Under the pieces are notes generated by a model. That model searched no databases, was not told the origin of the DNA, and worked only from the letters and a program-made list of their open reading frames with translations. Made by a program: the position numbers and the translations under genes. 64,000 nucleotides of DNA, taken from Paenalcaligenes suwonensis (GTDB lineage Bacteria; Pseudomonadota; Gammaproteobacteria; Burkholderiales; Burkholderiaceae_B). The DNA lies in NCBI RefSeq assembly GCF_011290505.1, contig NZ_JAANPV010000004.1, forward strand, positions 248,001 to 312,000, read 5' to 3'. Of the stretch, positions 26,552 to 35,309 are shown one piece after another. Position 1 is the first letter of the stretch, and the number at the start of each line of letters is the position of its first letter.

Positions 26552-27343
26552 CTAGATGACTAAGGCGTCACCCAATTGATAGCAGGCTCGCACCACACTT
26601 AGTGCCGCCAACGTAGAGGTTTTAGGGTTACTCGCCAGCGCTACACCCTGCATTTCTATCTGCATCTCGCCAAACGCACCCTCTGCACGAATACGGTGCT
26701 GGTTGCGCGTCATGGCAGGATCAGCAATCAGTTCTACCTGCGTAGCATCCATGCCCACACCTGCCAACGCAATGGTGGCTGCCACATTCGCATTCGCTGG
26801 GAATTTTTGTGCAGCTTCACGTGCTGAACCACGGAAAAATACGGTAGCTTCGGTCAGTGCATCCAAATCCACTAGCTGCTCGGCATAACTACCCTTCCAG
26901 CTAGCGGGCTTTTTGCGCCCTTGATACACCACGCTATCCAACCCCATGGTACGTGCTGCCGCAATACCATCTACCCCCGCAATCGCTCCCGGTAGAATCT
27001 GCAGTTGCGCTCCCTGCGCCATGGCATATTCACGTATCTCGTGCTCAAACTCGCTGTCAGCAAATGCACCCACAGAAATCACTGCCAACGGTAATTGACG
27101 CTGCAATACCGCTTTAGCATGCGCTTTCAGCCCAGGTTGGCCCGCCATTTCCAATACTAAATCGGGTGTGCCAGTCATAGCCGCTATGCTGCTAACGACT
27201 TGCACATCCGGCCCCAGCTCTTGCTGAGTGGCTTCTACACCGGCCTCGGTCACCACTACCCAGCCCAATGTAATGGACTCAGGCAGCAACTCATGCACCG
27301 TTTTTGCCATGGCCCCATAGCCTATGAATGCTACTTTTTTCAT
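26552..27343 (-). CDS. Aspartate dehydrogenase-like oxidoreductase
   Basis: 263 residues. N-terminal Rossmann fold (KKVAFIGYGAMAKTV) and the C-terminal DUF108/AspDH domain with KFPANANVAATIALAGVGMDATQVEL (about 190-215) and the NQHRI segment carrying the conserved His (about 229). Characterised relatives reduce iminoaspartate or oxidise L-aspartate with NAD(P). In this gene set a role in NAD synthesis is unlikely since no nadA/nadC is near; it may act on an amino- or imino-acid intermediate. Start ATG at 27343 with AGGG upstream, 9 bp after the SDR stop. Confidence 0.85.
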   Translation of the reverse strand: MKKVAFIGYGAMAKTVHELLPESITLGWVVVTEAGVEATQQELGPDVQVVSSIAAMTGTPDLVLEMAGQPGLKAHAKAVLQRQLPLAVISVGAFADSEFEHEIREYAMAQGAQLQILPGAIAGVDGIAAARTMGLDSVVYQGRKKPASWKGSYAEQLVDLDALTEATVFFRGSAREAAQKFPANANVAATIALAGVGMDATQVELIADPAMTRNQHRIRAEGAFGEMQIEMQGVALASNPKTSTLAALSVVRACYQLGDALVI

Positions 27344-27352
27344 TCTTTTGCC

Positions 27353-28147
27353 CTAAATTTCCTGACTAAACCCACCGGATACATCAATCACTGAACCGGT
27401 GGTATATGAAGACAGTGGTGACGCCAAAAACACCAATGCTCTGGCTGCTTCTATGGGTTTACCCAAACGCCCCATGGGAATACCGCGCTTACGCGCAATG
27501 CCTGCCAACCAGTCTTCCCAACTTTGGTCGGGGTCTGACCTATCTTGATACCGGCGTTGCCACTGACCAGATTCCACCATGCCTATCAAAATGGAATTAA
27601 CCCGTATGCCTGAACCCACAAACTCTTTAGACAAGCCTTTGCTAAGATTCAGCAAACCAGCACGAGCGGCTGATGTCGCGATCATGTGCGGTTCTGGCTT
27701 ATAGGCCAGCAGCGAGTTCACATTGGCGATAGAGGCAATAGACGACTGGCGTAAATACGGCAGTGCTGCACGCACAGGGTTCAACACGCTGAAGTACTTT
27801 AATTGCACCTCAGTCATCCATTCTTCGTCAGAAGTATCGTCAAAGTTAGCGACCTTACCTTGGCCCGCGTTATTAATCAGCATGTCCACGCCGCCAAAAC
27901 GCTGTGCAACTTCATCAATGAAAATTTTGACTTCACTGGCATCCAATACATCGCAACAGCGTATGTGCAGACGCTCCGTATCGAAGGCTGCTGCCATGGC
28001 GTGCCATGAGTCTTGTAACCGCGCAGCATCTCTACCGCACCACGCCACCTTTGCTCCTTGTTCAAGTAACAGCCGTACTGTTTCCAGCCCTATACCTGAA
28101 GAGCCCCCAGTCACAATGGCGACCTTGCCGCTTACCTGAAAACTCAT
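27353..28147 (-). CDS. Atypical short-chain dehydrogenase (SDR) lacking the YxxxK pair
   Basis: 264 residues with a clear SDR Rossmann fold: TGGSSGIGLETV (cofactor loop, about 13-24), NNAG (about 90), NVNS (about 143) and the C-terminal GSVIDVSGGFS. Where classical SDRs have Tyr-x-x-x-Lys, this protein reads PHMIATSAARAGLLN, so neither Tyr nor Lys is in place. It may use other residues, or bind without classical catalysis. It overlaps the hydrolase stop by 4 bp (ATGA), so it is translationally coupled. Confidence 0.82.
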   Translation of the reverse strand: MSFQVSGKVAIVTGGSSGIGLETVRLLLEQGAKVAWCGRDAARLQDSWHAMAAAFDTERLHIRCCDVLDASEVKIFIDEVAQRFGGVDMLINNAGQGKVANFDDTSDEEWMTEVQLKYFSVLNPVRAALPYLRQSSIASIANVNSLLAYKPEPHMIATSAARAGLLNLSKGLSKEFVGSGIRVNSILIGMVESGQWQRRYQDRSDPDQSWEDWLAGIARKRGIPMGRLGKPIEAARALVFLASPLSSYTTGSVIDVSGGFSQEI

Positions 28148-28971
28148 GTGTTGTTCTCCTTCTGAGCTGCCTGTGTTTGACCAAATACCGCGCTATCAAA
28201 TAGCTCGGGTTGATCCACATACAGCAAGTGCCCTGCTGCAGGCACTGCATGCAATGCCATCTGTGTATAACGTTGTTGCAGCGCTTGCATACCAGCAGGC
28301 GGCGTGATGCCGTCGTCGGTGCCATACAGCACCTCGATGCTGCCACGCACAGCCGGTAAGTAATAAGTAATGCTGTCGTAGGCCAATAAATACGATGACG
28401 CTGTAAAACCTGCGACGCTTAGCCGTTTCATGGCGTGAGTCACCATGCTTAGGTTTTCGGCTGTGGGCTGCCCCAACAAGAATGGCCCCCGTTCGCGCGC
28501 CATCGCCTCTGGCCCCAACTCGGCCAACATGCGTGGACGTTTCTCGTACACCTGACGCTGTTGTTCAGGCGTGCTTTGCCCATAACCCTGTGCCACACTG
28601 GCTAACACCAAGCGCGACACATCGTCTGGATACAGCGATGCATACGCACTCGCCATTAAGGCCCCCAACGAATGGCCCACTAACGTAAACGACCTAAGCC
28701 CTAGTTCATCCACTAATGCTTTTAAGGCACGAGCATAATCAGCCGCTGTGGGCGTGGCCGACGCTAAGGCGATGCTATCGCCATAACCCGGCGCATCCCA
28801 GGCAATGAGCCTATTTTTCCCAGCCTGACTGGCAAACTGCTTCGCCCACAGCCCTGCCCCAGAGCTAATACCGTGCAACAAGACATACACCTCGCCTTGC
28901 TGCGCCTCGTTATCCCAATACGACAAACCACATGTGGTCTGACGCATCGTGCTGTATGTGCTCTGTGGCAT
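28144..28971 (-). CDS. Alpha/beta hydrolase
   Basis: 275 residues. Oxyanion-side motif LLHGISSGAGLW (about 31-42), nucleophile elbow GHSLG (about 98-102), late acid in EVLYGTDDGITPP and terminal His in PAAGHLLYVDQPELF. No signal peptide, so cytoplasmic. Similar to C-C or ester hydrolases of catabolic pathways, but the substrate cannot be told. Strong AGGAG before the ATG; 26 bp after the permease gene. Confidence 0.82.
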   Translation of the reverse strand: MPQSTYSTMRQTTCGLSYWDNEAQQGEVYVLLHGISSGAGLWAKQFASQAGKNRLIAWDAPGYGDSIALASATPTAADYARALKALVDELGLRSFTLVGHSLGALMASAYASLYPDDVSRLVLASVAQGYGQSTPEQQRQVYEKRPRMLAELGPEAMARERGPFLLGQPTAENLSMVTHAMKRLSVAGFTASSYLLAYDSITYYLPAVRGSIEVLYGTDDGITPPAGMQALQQRYTQMALHAVPAAGHLLYVDQPELFDSAVFGQTQAAQKENNT

Positions 28972-28997
28972 GCTTTCTCCTGCTCTCGTGCTATTTT

Positions 28998-29762
28998 TTA
29001 CTTCTTGGCTGTTTTGGCCGATTCATGCCATGGAATCACTACTTTACGCAGTGAGCCTACGGTGAAATACAACACGAAACCAATCATCGCCAGCAAAATC
29101 ACCACGGCAAACAAGGTGTCTACTTCTAAGTCTTGCAGCTTGATGGTGGCCAAGTAACCCAGACCACGTGAACCCGCTACGAATTCCGACACCACCGCAC
29201 CGATAATGGCCAACACAATTGCCATTTCCATCCCGGTCAGGATGTAAGGCAACGACGCTGGAATCACCAGCAGCTTGAAACGCTGCCACGTGCTGGCTTT
29301 GCCCACTTGAAACACTTCAATCAAACCTGTATCTACCGACTTGGCACCCAAGTAACTGTTAGAAAATACGGGGAAGAAGGCCAACAGCGCCGAGATAATG
29401 ATCTTGGACTCAATACCGAAGCCAAACCACAAAATAAATAGCGGAATCAGTGCCACTTTAGGGGTCAACTGCAACGCAATCACAAAAGGCTTGAAGATCG
29501 TGTCCAAAATGGCGATACGGCCTAGTAACTGACCCAGCAACGTACCTACAATCACAGCGATACAGAAACCACCCAAGCACTCCACCAAGGTAGTGTAGAT
29601 ATGGTAGTACGTGTCATCGCGTTGCATTAAACGCGCCAAGGCGTGCAAGACGTCTTCAGGCGGTGGCAACACCAACGGTGACACTTCAAAAGCAACGACA
29701 TACCCTTTCCAGAGCAGGAAAAACACCAGCACGGAAATTATTTGAATAAGAAGACGATTCAC
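28998..29762 (-). CDS. ABC transporter permease (SsuC/TauC type)
   Basis: 254-residue inner-membrane permease with about six helices and the cytoplasmic EAA-type loop (EVFQVGKASTWQRFKLLVIPASLPYILTGM, about 155-185). The family imports small organic acids, sulfonates, taurine, thiamine precursors and aromatic compounds. It starts with GTG immediately after the ATPase stop, with GGAG 7 nt ahead. It forms an importer with the neighbouring ATPase and binding protein. Confidence 0.9.
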   Translation of the reverse strand: MNRLLIQIISVLVFFLLWKGYVVAFEVSPLVLPPPEDVLHALARLMQRDDTYYHIYTTLVECLGGFCIAVIVGTLLGQLLGRIAILDTIFKPFVIALQLTPKVALIPLFILWFGFGIESKIIISALLAFFPVFSNSYLGAKSVDTGLIEVFQVGKASTWQRFKLLVIPASLPYILTGMEMAIVLAIIGAVVSEFVAGSRGLGYLATIKLQDLEVDTLFAVVILLAMIGFVLYFTVGSLRKVVIPWHESAKTAKK

Positions 29763-30569
29763 TTACAACTCCAGATGCTGACGCAGCTCATCACACAAAC
29801 GTGCAAACTCAGGATCACCCAAGAAGTTTGTACGTGGGCGTTCCAGCGTAATAGGAATTTCTGCCACCACACGCCCTGGGCGCGCTGACATCACAAAGAC
29901 TCTATCGGCTAGATGCACGGCTTCACTAATAGAGTGCGTAATCAGGAAAGCACCAAACTTTTGGTCCATCCAAATACGCTCTGCATCAGCAATAATTTTT
30001 TCTCGGGTTAAGGCATCCAACGCCCCAAACGGCTCATCCAATAACAGCAGGCTAGGCTGCGAGAACAACGCGCGTGCAAACGACGCACGCTGACGCATAC
30101 CGCCAGACAGCTCAGATGGACTTCTGGTTTCAAACCCTTTTAATCCCACCATTTCGCACAAAAGCTGAGCACGTTTTTCATCTTCAGCGCTGTAGCTACC
30201 TTTTTGCATCAAGGTAGGCAGCAAGATGTTTTTCTGGATATTCATCCATGGCAACAAACGGTGCTCTTGAAACGCTACCCCAATATCAGGCGTGCTTTTA
30301 TCGGCGCTGGAAGGCCAGCTCACCTCTCCCGAGGTGGGCTTTTCCAAACCACACAGCAAACGCAACAAGGTAGATTTACCGCAACCCGAAGGCCCAATCA
30401 CCGCAACAAACTCACCCGCCATAATGTGCTGGTTGATGTTTTGCAAAGCGATGGTAGTGCCTGTTGATGTCTCAAAATGCTTAGAGACATTGTTAAAAGA
30501 CACAATGGGCTGTGCGCTAGATGACGAGGTTTTTGCTAACTCAGACAACGGTAGACTCCCAGATGGCAT
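29763..30569 (-). CDS. ABC transporter ATP-binding protein (SsuB/TauB type)
   Basis: 268-residue ATPase: Walker A GPSGCGKST (about 58-66), Q-loop FQEHRLLPW, signature LSGGMRQR (about 152-159), Walker B LLLLDEPFGALD (about 171-182) and switch His in LITHS. The first 25 residues are a non-conserved extension; the ATG at 30569 overlaps the binding-protein gene by 29 bp and has no clear ribosome site, so the true start may lie a little further in. Confidence 0.9.
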   Translation of the reverse strand: MPSGSLPLSELAKTSSSSAQPIVSFNNVSKHFETSTGTTIALQNINQHIMAGEFVAVIGPSGCGKSTLLRLLCGLEKPTSGEVSWPSSADKSTPDIGVAFQEHRLLPWMNIQKNILLPTLMQKGSYSAEDEKRAQLLCEMVGLKGFETRSPSELSGGMRQRASFARALFSQPSLLLLDEPFGALDALTREKIIADAERIWMDQKFGAFLITHSISEAVHLADRVFVMSARPGRVVAEIPITLERPRTNFLGDPEFARLCDELRQHLEL

Positions 30570-31551
30570 TGGTATAAAGCTGTCTGGAGGTTTCCTTCAT
30601 CAGACCTGCTCCCTGTAACAGTGTGGTGGCTTCATCCCACTGCTCAGGTACGTTACGCAGTACATTTTCTTTGCCATGCGCCAACCACAATTCGCGGTTA
30701 CCTTTAAGATCGCTCAGCGCAATGTCTTCTTTCTCGATACCGGGCACATCGTAGCGACGGGCAATCGTACGAATCACTTCCAGCAACTGCGCATCATCCA
30801 TGTCGGCCATCGCCAAAATAGCATTACGCGCACCTTGCAAGAAGGCTACGTGTTGTTCACGGTTAGACGCGAGGTCTTCTTCACGTGCTACGTACACCTG
30901 ACCTGGCACACCATCATCCACATGCATGGACACCAATGGTAGGTTTTCCGCACGTAAGCGGGAAACGGTACTGGCATTACCAAAGAATGCCGCAATACGA
31001 CCGGCCTCTACCATGGCAAAAGATGCTGGACCGTCAGCCACACGCTCACGACGTACCGATTCAGGATTCACCCCTGCTTTCGCCAACATCAAGTTCAGCG
31101 TCGCTTCCATAGAACCGCCGAATGACGCCACGCCCACCACTTTACCTTCCAGCGCTTTCACATCGCGTATAGGTTGGCTTTCGGATGAAATCACCACGAA
31201 AGGTGAAATCTGCGACACCGTAGCAAAGGCCAGCACATCGGAATTATCTTGCGCGCGCGCTGCCAAGTAGTTAGCACCACCAGTACGGCCTGCTTCTACT
31301 TGTTTGGCGGCTACCAATTGAATAGCTTGACCAGCGCCCCTGCCCACCTCCACTTTGACGTTTACGCCTAACTTGTCGTAATCGCCTGAAGCACTGGCGT
31401 ACAACACGGGTGCAAACGCCAACGATAGCGTGAAGGGAGTTAGGTAAGTGTAGGTACCCGTTGCCTTAGCAAATGCAACAGTGGACGTCAGCGGCAATGT
31501 CATTGCCCCCACTGCGCCGGCACTATAAACCAGAAATTTTCTGCGGTTCAT
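30541..31551 (-). CDS. ABC transporter substrate-binding protein (NMT1/SsuA-like)
   Basis: 336 residues, periplasmic. The leader (MNRRKFLVYSAGAVGAMTLPL) has a twin-arginine-like RRKFL and is followed by a type 2 periplasmic-binding fold with the family block APVLYASASGDYDKLGVNVKV (about 47-68) and GKVVGVASFGGSMEATLNLML. The family binds diverse small organics. The ligand is unknown; it should be the substrate or a precursor for the downstream enzymes. AGGAG before the ATG; 23 bp after the cupin gene. Confidence 0.88.
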   Translation of the reverse strand: MNRRKFLVYSAGAVGAMTLPLTSTVAFAKATGTYTYLTPFTLSLAFAPVLYASASGDYDKLGVNVKVEVGRGAGQAIQLVAAKQVEAGRTGGANYLAARAQDNSDVLAFATVSQISPFVVISSESQPIRDVKALEGKVVGVASFGGSMEATLNLMLAKAGVNPESVRRERVADGPASFAMVEAGRIAAFFGNASTVSRLRAENLPLVSMHVDDGVPGQVYVAREEDLASNREQHVAFLQGARNAILAMADMDDAQLLEVIRTIARRYDVPGIEKEDIALSDLKGNRELWLAHGKENVLRNVPEQWDEATTLLQGAGLMKETSRQLYTNAIWESTVV

Positions 31552-31574
31552 ATGGGATGTCTCCTGAATAGGAT

Positions 31575-32189
31575 TTATTTGGACTGATTGTTTTGCGCAG
31601 CTGCTGCTTTGGCCTGCATGCGCAGTTTTTTAGCGGCTGTCAGTGGGTGATCATCGGGGTAATCCGGCAGATCGGGTCTGTTAGCACCCAGCATCACACA
31701 CATCAAAGACTCTTCTTGACCTTCGTTGCGCAAGCCGCGATACACGCCTGGTGGCACAGAAATCACATCACGTTCGTTCATCACCACTTCGCAACGCTCG
31801 CCGTTATATTCTAAGAACAGACGAATGTTGTCGCCACGCAAAATGAAAAATGCTTCTTCAACGTCGTGGTGCACATGCAAAGGACCTTCGCAACCCGCTG
31901 GCAAAATCATGGTAGAGAAAGTGAAGTGCTCTGCCGGAATGACGTTGTCATCGTGGGTTACGCCTGCTGCACCGGTGCCGATGTAGCGAGTTTGTGCGCG
32001 GCGATAAGTAGGGTCTACTTCTGCTTGCCAGCCCAAGGCGTTCCAATCGTATTGACGGGTTTTACGGCGAGCAATGCGTGATTCGATCCACTCTTGCAGG
32101 CTTTTGTCTTGTGGACGTTTCCAGCTAGCAAACAGGGGAGATTCCTGATCGGGAATCGGCACGATTTGTTCAGTTGTCTTATCACTCAT
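31575..32189 (-). CDS. Cupin-domain protein
   Basis: 204 residues with one cupin barrel at about 85-170. The first cupin motif is present (HVHHDVEEAFFILRGD, two His and a Glu for metal). In the second motif (PPGVYRGLRN) the usual His is replaced, so a metal site would have at most three classical ligands. It could be a dioxygenase, isomerase or sensor. No signal peptide. Second gene of the catabolic run, 35 bp after the porin. Confidence 0.8.
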   Translation of the reverse strand: MSDKTTEQIVPIPDQESPLFASWKRPQDKSLQEWIESRIARRKTRQYDWNALGWQAEVDPTYRRAQTRYIGTGAAGVTHDDNVIPAEHFTFSTMILPAGCEGPLHVHHDVEEAFFILRGDNIRLFLEYNGERCEVVMNERDVISVPPGVYRGLRNEGQEESLMCVMLGANRPDLPDYPDDHPLTAAKKLRMQAKAAAAQNNQSK

Positions 32190-32224
32190 GGCTTTTCCTT
32201 TCTACTTCCATTACTTCAAATCAA

Positions 32225-33274
32225 TCAAAATGAGTGCTGCAGCCCTACACCAAACTGGTGTTTGCGCTGTTTCTCATCAATAAAGTGGTTACGCACGCTG
32301 TACACGTTACCCATCACATAGACGTTGGTGCGTTTAGAGAGCTGATAGCGGTAACCTGCTGCAAAACCGCCGTTATTCGACATCATGGCGCGCTGATAGC
32401 TCAACATGACGCTGCCACTTTTACCGGTAGGAATAGATGCTCCCACGGTAAAGGCACGATCTTTGTCGCGACCTGTTTCTACATAGCCAGGTGCGGGATT
32501 AAGGTTAATGTTGCGCTGTTCGTTGTAGCCGCTGAATAAACGGACCGGCCCGAAGTCGTACGACAACGCAAACTGATAGTTTTGCGCTTTGCGTTTATTG
32601 CTATCTTTAATGGGGTCTAAGCGCTCGTAGGTCAACGCGGCTTTCAATGGGCCATTGGTGTAGCGCAAGCCAGCTGTTAACACACGATTGTTGTTCGACG
32701 CGCCAAACGACTGCTCGTCTGCCGTAGAAAAGCTATACCCAATACCGGCTTCAAAACCGCCCACTATTGGGGTTTGGTAGGTAAAAGCATTACTCAAACG
32801 GCCATCGGCACCATAGTCACCGCTTTTATAACCAAAGGTAGACCCAATAGAGTTACCCGACCACGCCACACCAAAGGGGCTGGCAATAAACGGTGTCCAT
32901 GAATAGCCAAATACCGTTTGTCTACCCATTTTCAGCTCACCAAAACCGCCTTTTAGCCCTAAGGTAGCTTGCCTACCAAATAAGCGACCTTGGGTGGAAT
33001 TACCCGTCGTGGTCAACAAACCACCTTCCAATTGGAAGGTGACCGAATACCCATTACCCAAATCTTCGCTACCGCGCACACCAAAACGCGACTGGCCAGA
33101 AATACCACTCACCACGCCAAAGCGTTTACCGCCATCTAGCCTTTTTTCTAATAGCATGCCGGTGTCTAACAAACCGTACAGCTGCACGTTGGACTGCTGT
33201 GCCAATGCGGCGCCAGACCAAGCACACGCCATAGCCAGTACACCTGCTACTGCTCCTCGTTGTCTTTTGCTCAT
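32225..33274 (-). CDS. Outer-membrane porin (Gram-negative porin family)
   Basis: 349 residues with a signal peptide (MSKRQRGAVAGVLAMACAWSGAALA-QQ) and the standard porin beginning SNVQLYGLLDTG, then alternating beta strands and a terminal Phe (GLQHSF), matching betaproteobacterial trimeric porins such as Omp32. I take the ATG at 33274 because AAGGA lies 6-7 nt upstream; upstream in-frame ATG/GTG codons overlap that site. As first gene of the operon it presumably lets the substrate across the outer membrane. Confidence 0.9.
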   Translation of the reverse strand: MSKRQRGAVAGVLAMACAWSGAALAQQSNVQLYGLLDTGMLLEKRLDGGKRFGVVSGISGQSRFGVRGSEDLGNGYSVTFQLEGGLLTTTGNSTQGRLFGRQATLGLKGGFGELKMGRQTVFGYSWTPFIASPFGVAWSGNSIGSTFGYKSGDYGADGRLSNAFTYQTPIVGGFEAGIGYSFSTADEQSFGASNNNRVLTAGLRYTNGPLKAALTYERLDPIKDSNKRKAQNYQFALSYDFGPVRLFSGYNEQRNINLNPAPGYVETGRDKDRAFTVGASIPTGKSGSVMLSYQRAMMSNNGGFAAGYRYQLSKRTNVYVMGNVYSVRNHFIDEKQRKHQFGVGLQHSF

Positions 33275-33288
33275 CCCCATTCCTTTTT

Positions 33289-33304
33289 GTTCCACTAATG
33301 GAAC
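33289..33304. promoter_or_regulatory. Palindromic candidate IclR-type operator
   Basis: GTTCCA-CTAA-TGGAAC is a perfect palindrome ending 15 bp before the porin start. A further half-site, AGGAAC, lies at 33318-33323, and a -10-like TATACT (reverse strand) at 33328-33333. The spacing and GTTCC/GGAAC arms resemble IclR-family operators. Located between the -10 and the ribosome site, it would suit a repressor. The divergent IclR gene is the likely partner. Confidence 0.6.
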
Positions 33305-33481
33305 ATTGTTTTATATTAGGAACACGAAGTATAAAATCATTTAAACTTTCAAATAAATGAGTAGAAACCCTTTAAGCATGAATTACCTGAGCACCTTGCA
33401 CAGCGATCTGTCACAATTTCGTCCCCCCTCTTATACTTAGCCACATCAAATAACCGCTGTGACCCATACAAAAGAGACCTT

Positions 33482-34288
33482 ATGAGTACAACTTTGCCGG
33501 CACAACAAAACTACACAGTTCCAGGACTGGAACGCGGCCTGCGTTTGTTATTCGAATTCAACCGTAATGAGCAAACTCTTACAGCTCCCGAGCTGGCTAA
33601 ACGGCTAGACCTACCCCGTACCACCACCTTTAGGCTGCTGGCTACACTAGAAAGCATGGGCTTTGTTCAACGCGTAGAAGGCGGCCATGCCTACAAGTTA
33701 GGAATGGCGATTTTGCGATTAGGTTTTGAGTACCTTGCCTCGTTGGAACTAACCGAGCTGGGCACACCCATTCTGGAACGGGTGCGCGATGAAACAGGGT
33801 TATCCTGCAACCTCGCCATTCAAGACGAGCACAGCGTGGTAGTGATCAGCAAGGTAGCTGCCCCCACGCCGTTTGTGAGTACTGTTCATGTGGGCACGCG
33901 CTTACCGTTGCACGCGACGCTACTGGGTCGAGTGCTATTAAGTGATATGAAACCGGCTGATTTACGCACGCTGTACCCAGACGACACGCTGACTAAATTC
34001 TCCGAGCGCACCCCCACAAACACCACTACGCTTTACGAGTTAATACGCCAAGATGCCGAACGCGGCTATGGCTATGATGAAGGCTACTTTGAGCCTGAGG
34101 TGGGCAGTGCTGCCGTGGCGGTACGCAACAAACACGGCCATATTGTGGCGGTACTGGGCGTCACCATTCCGGTCAGTTATTTACGCTCTGGCAAATTGGA
34201 CACCTCGCAGTTAGTGAACACTGTGCGTAGTGCGGCCACTGAGCTTTCGCAATTGCTGGGCTATCACGGCAACTCCAGCAACCCATAA
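33482..34288 (+). CDS. IclR-family transcriptional regulator
   Basis: 268 residues: winged helix at about 12-75 (GLERGLRLLFEFN, then LTAPELAKRLDLPRTTTFRLLATLESMGFV) and the C-terminal effector domain (about 90-260) with the GTRLPLHATLLGRVLLSD block. IclR proteins sense small aromatic or organic acids. It is divergent from the ten-gene catabolic run, with the palindrome at 33289-33304 between them, and is its probable regulator. Confidence 0.92.
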   Translation: MSTTLPAQQNYTVPGLERGLRLLFEFNRNEQTLTAPELAKRLDLPRTTTFRLLATLESMGFVQRVEGGHAYKLGMAILRLGFEYLASLELTELGTPILERVRDETGLSCNLAIQDEHSVVVISKVAAPTPFVSTVHVGTRLPLHATLLGRVLLSDMKPADLRTLYPDDTLTKFSERTPTNTTTLYELIRQDAERGYGYDEGYFEPEVGSAAVAVRNKHGHIVAVLGVTIPVSYLRSGKLDTSQLVNTVRSAATELSQLLGYHGNSSNP

Positions 34289-34319
34289 AAAAAAGGGGAT
34301 CAACAGATCCCCTTTTTCT
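34288..34319. terminator. Bidirectional terminator between iclR and envelope genes
   Basis: GGGGATC (34295-34301) pairs with GATCCCC (34306-34312), flanked by an A-run on the left and TTTTT (34313-34317) on the right, so it can stop transcription from both convergent genes. Confidence 0.85.
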
Positions 34320-34334
34320 TTGCCCAAGTCGTGC

Positions 34335-35300
34335 TTATGACCTGATTTCCGCATTCAATGCAGACGTCACAGAAGGATTAGGACGGCCAAACATCACACT
34401 GGCTATACGTTCAATGGATACCGGTGTTTTAGGGTCCATCGTGATACGCAAAGTGCTTTTATCGCCCGTCGCAAAACGCACTACTGCTTTACATGATGCT
34501 TCAGGGTCTTGTGTCATCAGAGCAAAACCCTCACTGCGACACTGAGTCATCATCTCTTCCGCCTCTTGCTCAAAAGCTTTTTCACGCTGCGACTTTGCAC
34601 TGCCCTCGCCTATCTGCACAGGCAAGTTATAGCGTTTGTACAAAGCAATGCCACGCTCCATCATGCCTCTGTCTTTGACCTTGATATCCAGCTCTTTAAT
34701 GCTGATGCGTGACAACATCTGCAACGGCCCCATAATACCGAAGCCCATCATGGCATCAGCTGGTAACTGCCCGTTCGCTAAGCTTTGCAGTGCCCCAATT
34801 TCCGTCATGCTCACCTTGAAGTCTAGGTCAGCCATGTCTTTTTGCTCTACCGACAGCGCAATGTCTGCTTGGTTATCATCAAAACGTACATCTGCTTTCA
34901 GCACCACATCCATAGGTGGCAGCTCTGCCCGACCAGAGGCCAAGCCCAAGCTGTTCCCCAGCATGGAGTGTGACTTACCATCAGGCAGCACTAAACCTGT
35001 GACCGACAAGGCAATACGCTGACGTTTAGCGTCTTCAATCACATCGCTGATTTGCACTTTCTTGGCTTGCACTTGATCGCGTGGCGACATGGTGACCGTC
35101 ACATCTTTCAATGTCACGGTACCAAACGGTGAAGCACTGAGGTCCGCCCAATGCACTTGGTCTTGCATGCCCATCGCTGTCAGCTTTTTGCGTAAAGACT
35201 CTTCAGCGTTACTGCTGGCATAACTAGACGCCCCCCACCACAACACTGCTACCCCTGCAACGGCGGCAGGGATAATCCACTTCATTTTTTGCTTATCCAT
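34335..35300 (-). CDS. Membrane-anchored periplasmic protein of unknown function
   Basis: 321 residues. One N-terminal membrane segment (WIIPAAVAGVAVLWWGASSYA, about 8-28) followed by a hydrophilic, probably periplasmic domain with beta-strand patches (GTVTLKDVTVTM, DIALSVEQKDMADLDFKVSM). It resembles in a general way AsmA/DUF945-like bridge proteins, but I do not recognise a family. Start taken at 35300, 6 nt after AAGGG; an ATG two codons earlier is also possible. It is the third gene of a set with the 704-residue protein (10 bp gap) and the SH3 lipoprotein. Confidence 0.7.
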   Translation of the reverse strand: MDKQKMKWIIPAAVAGVAVLWWGASSYASSNAEESLRKKLTAMGMQDQVHWADLSASPFGTVTLKDVTVTMSPRDQVQAKKVQISDVIEDAKRQRIALSVTGLVLPDGKSHSMLGNSLGLASGRAELPPMDVVLKADVRFDDNQADIALSVEQKDMADLDFKVSMTEIGALQSLANGQLPADAMMGFGIMGPLQMLSRISIKELDIKVKDRGMMERGIALYKRYNLPVQIGEGSAKSQREKAFEQEAEEMMTQCRSEGFALMTQDPEASCKAVVRFATGDKSTLRITMDPKTPVSIERIASVMFGRPNPSVTSALNAEIRS

Positions 35301-35309
35301 TTTCATCCC

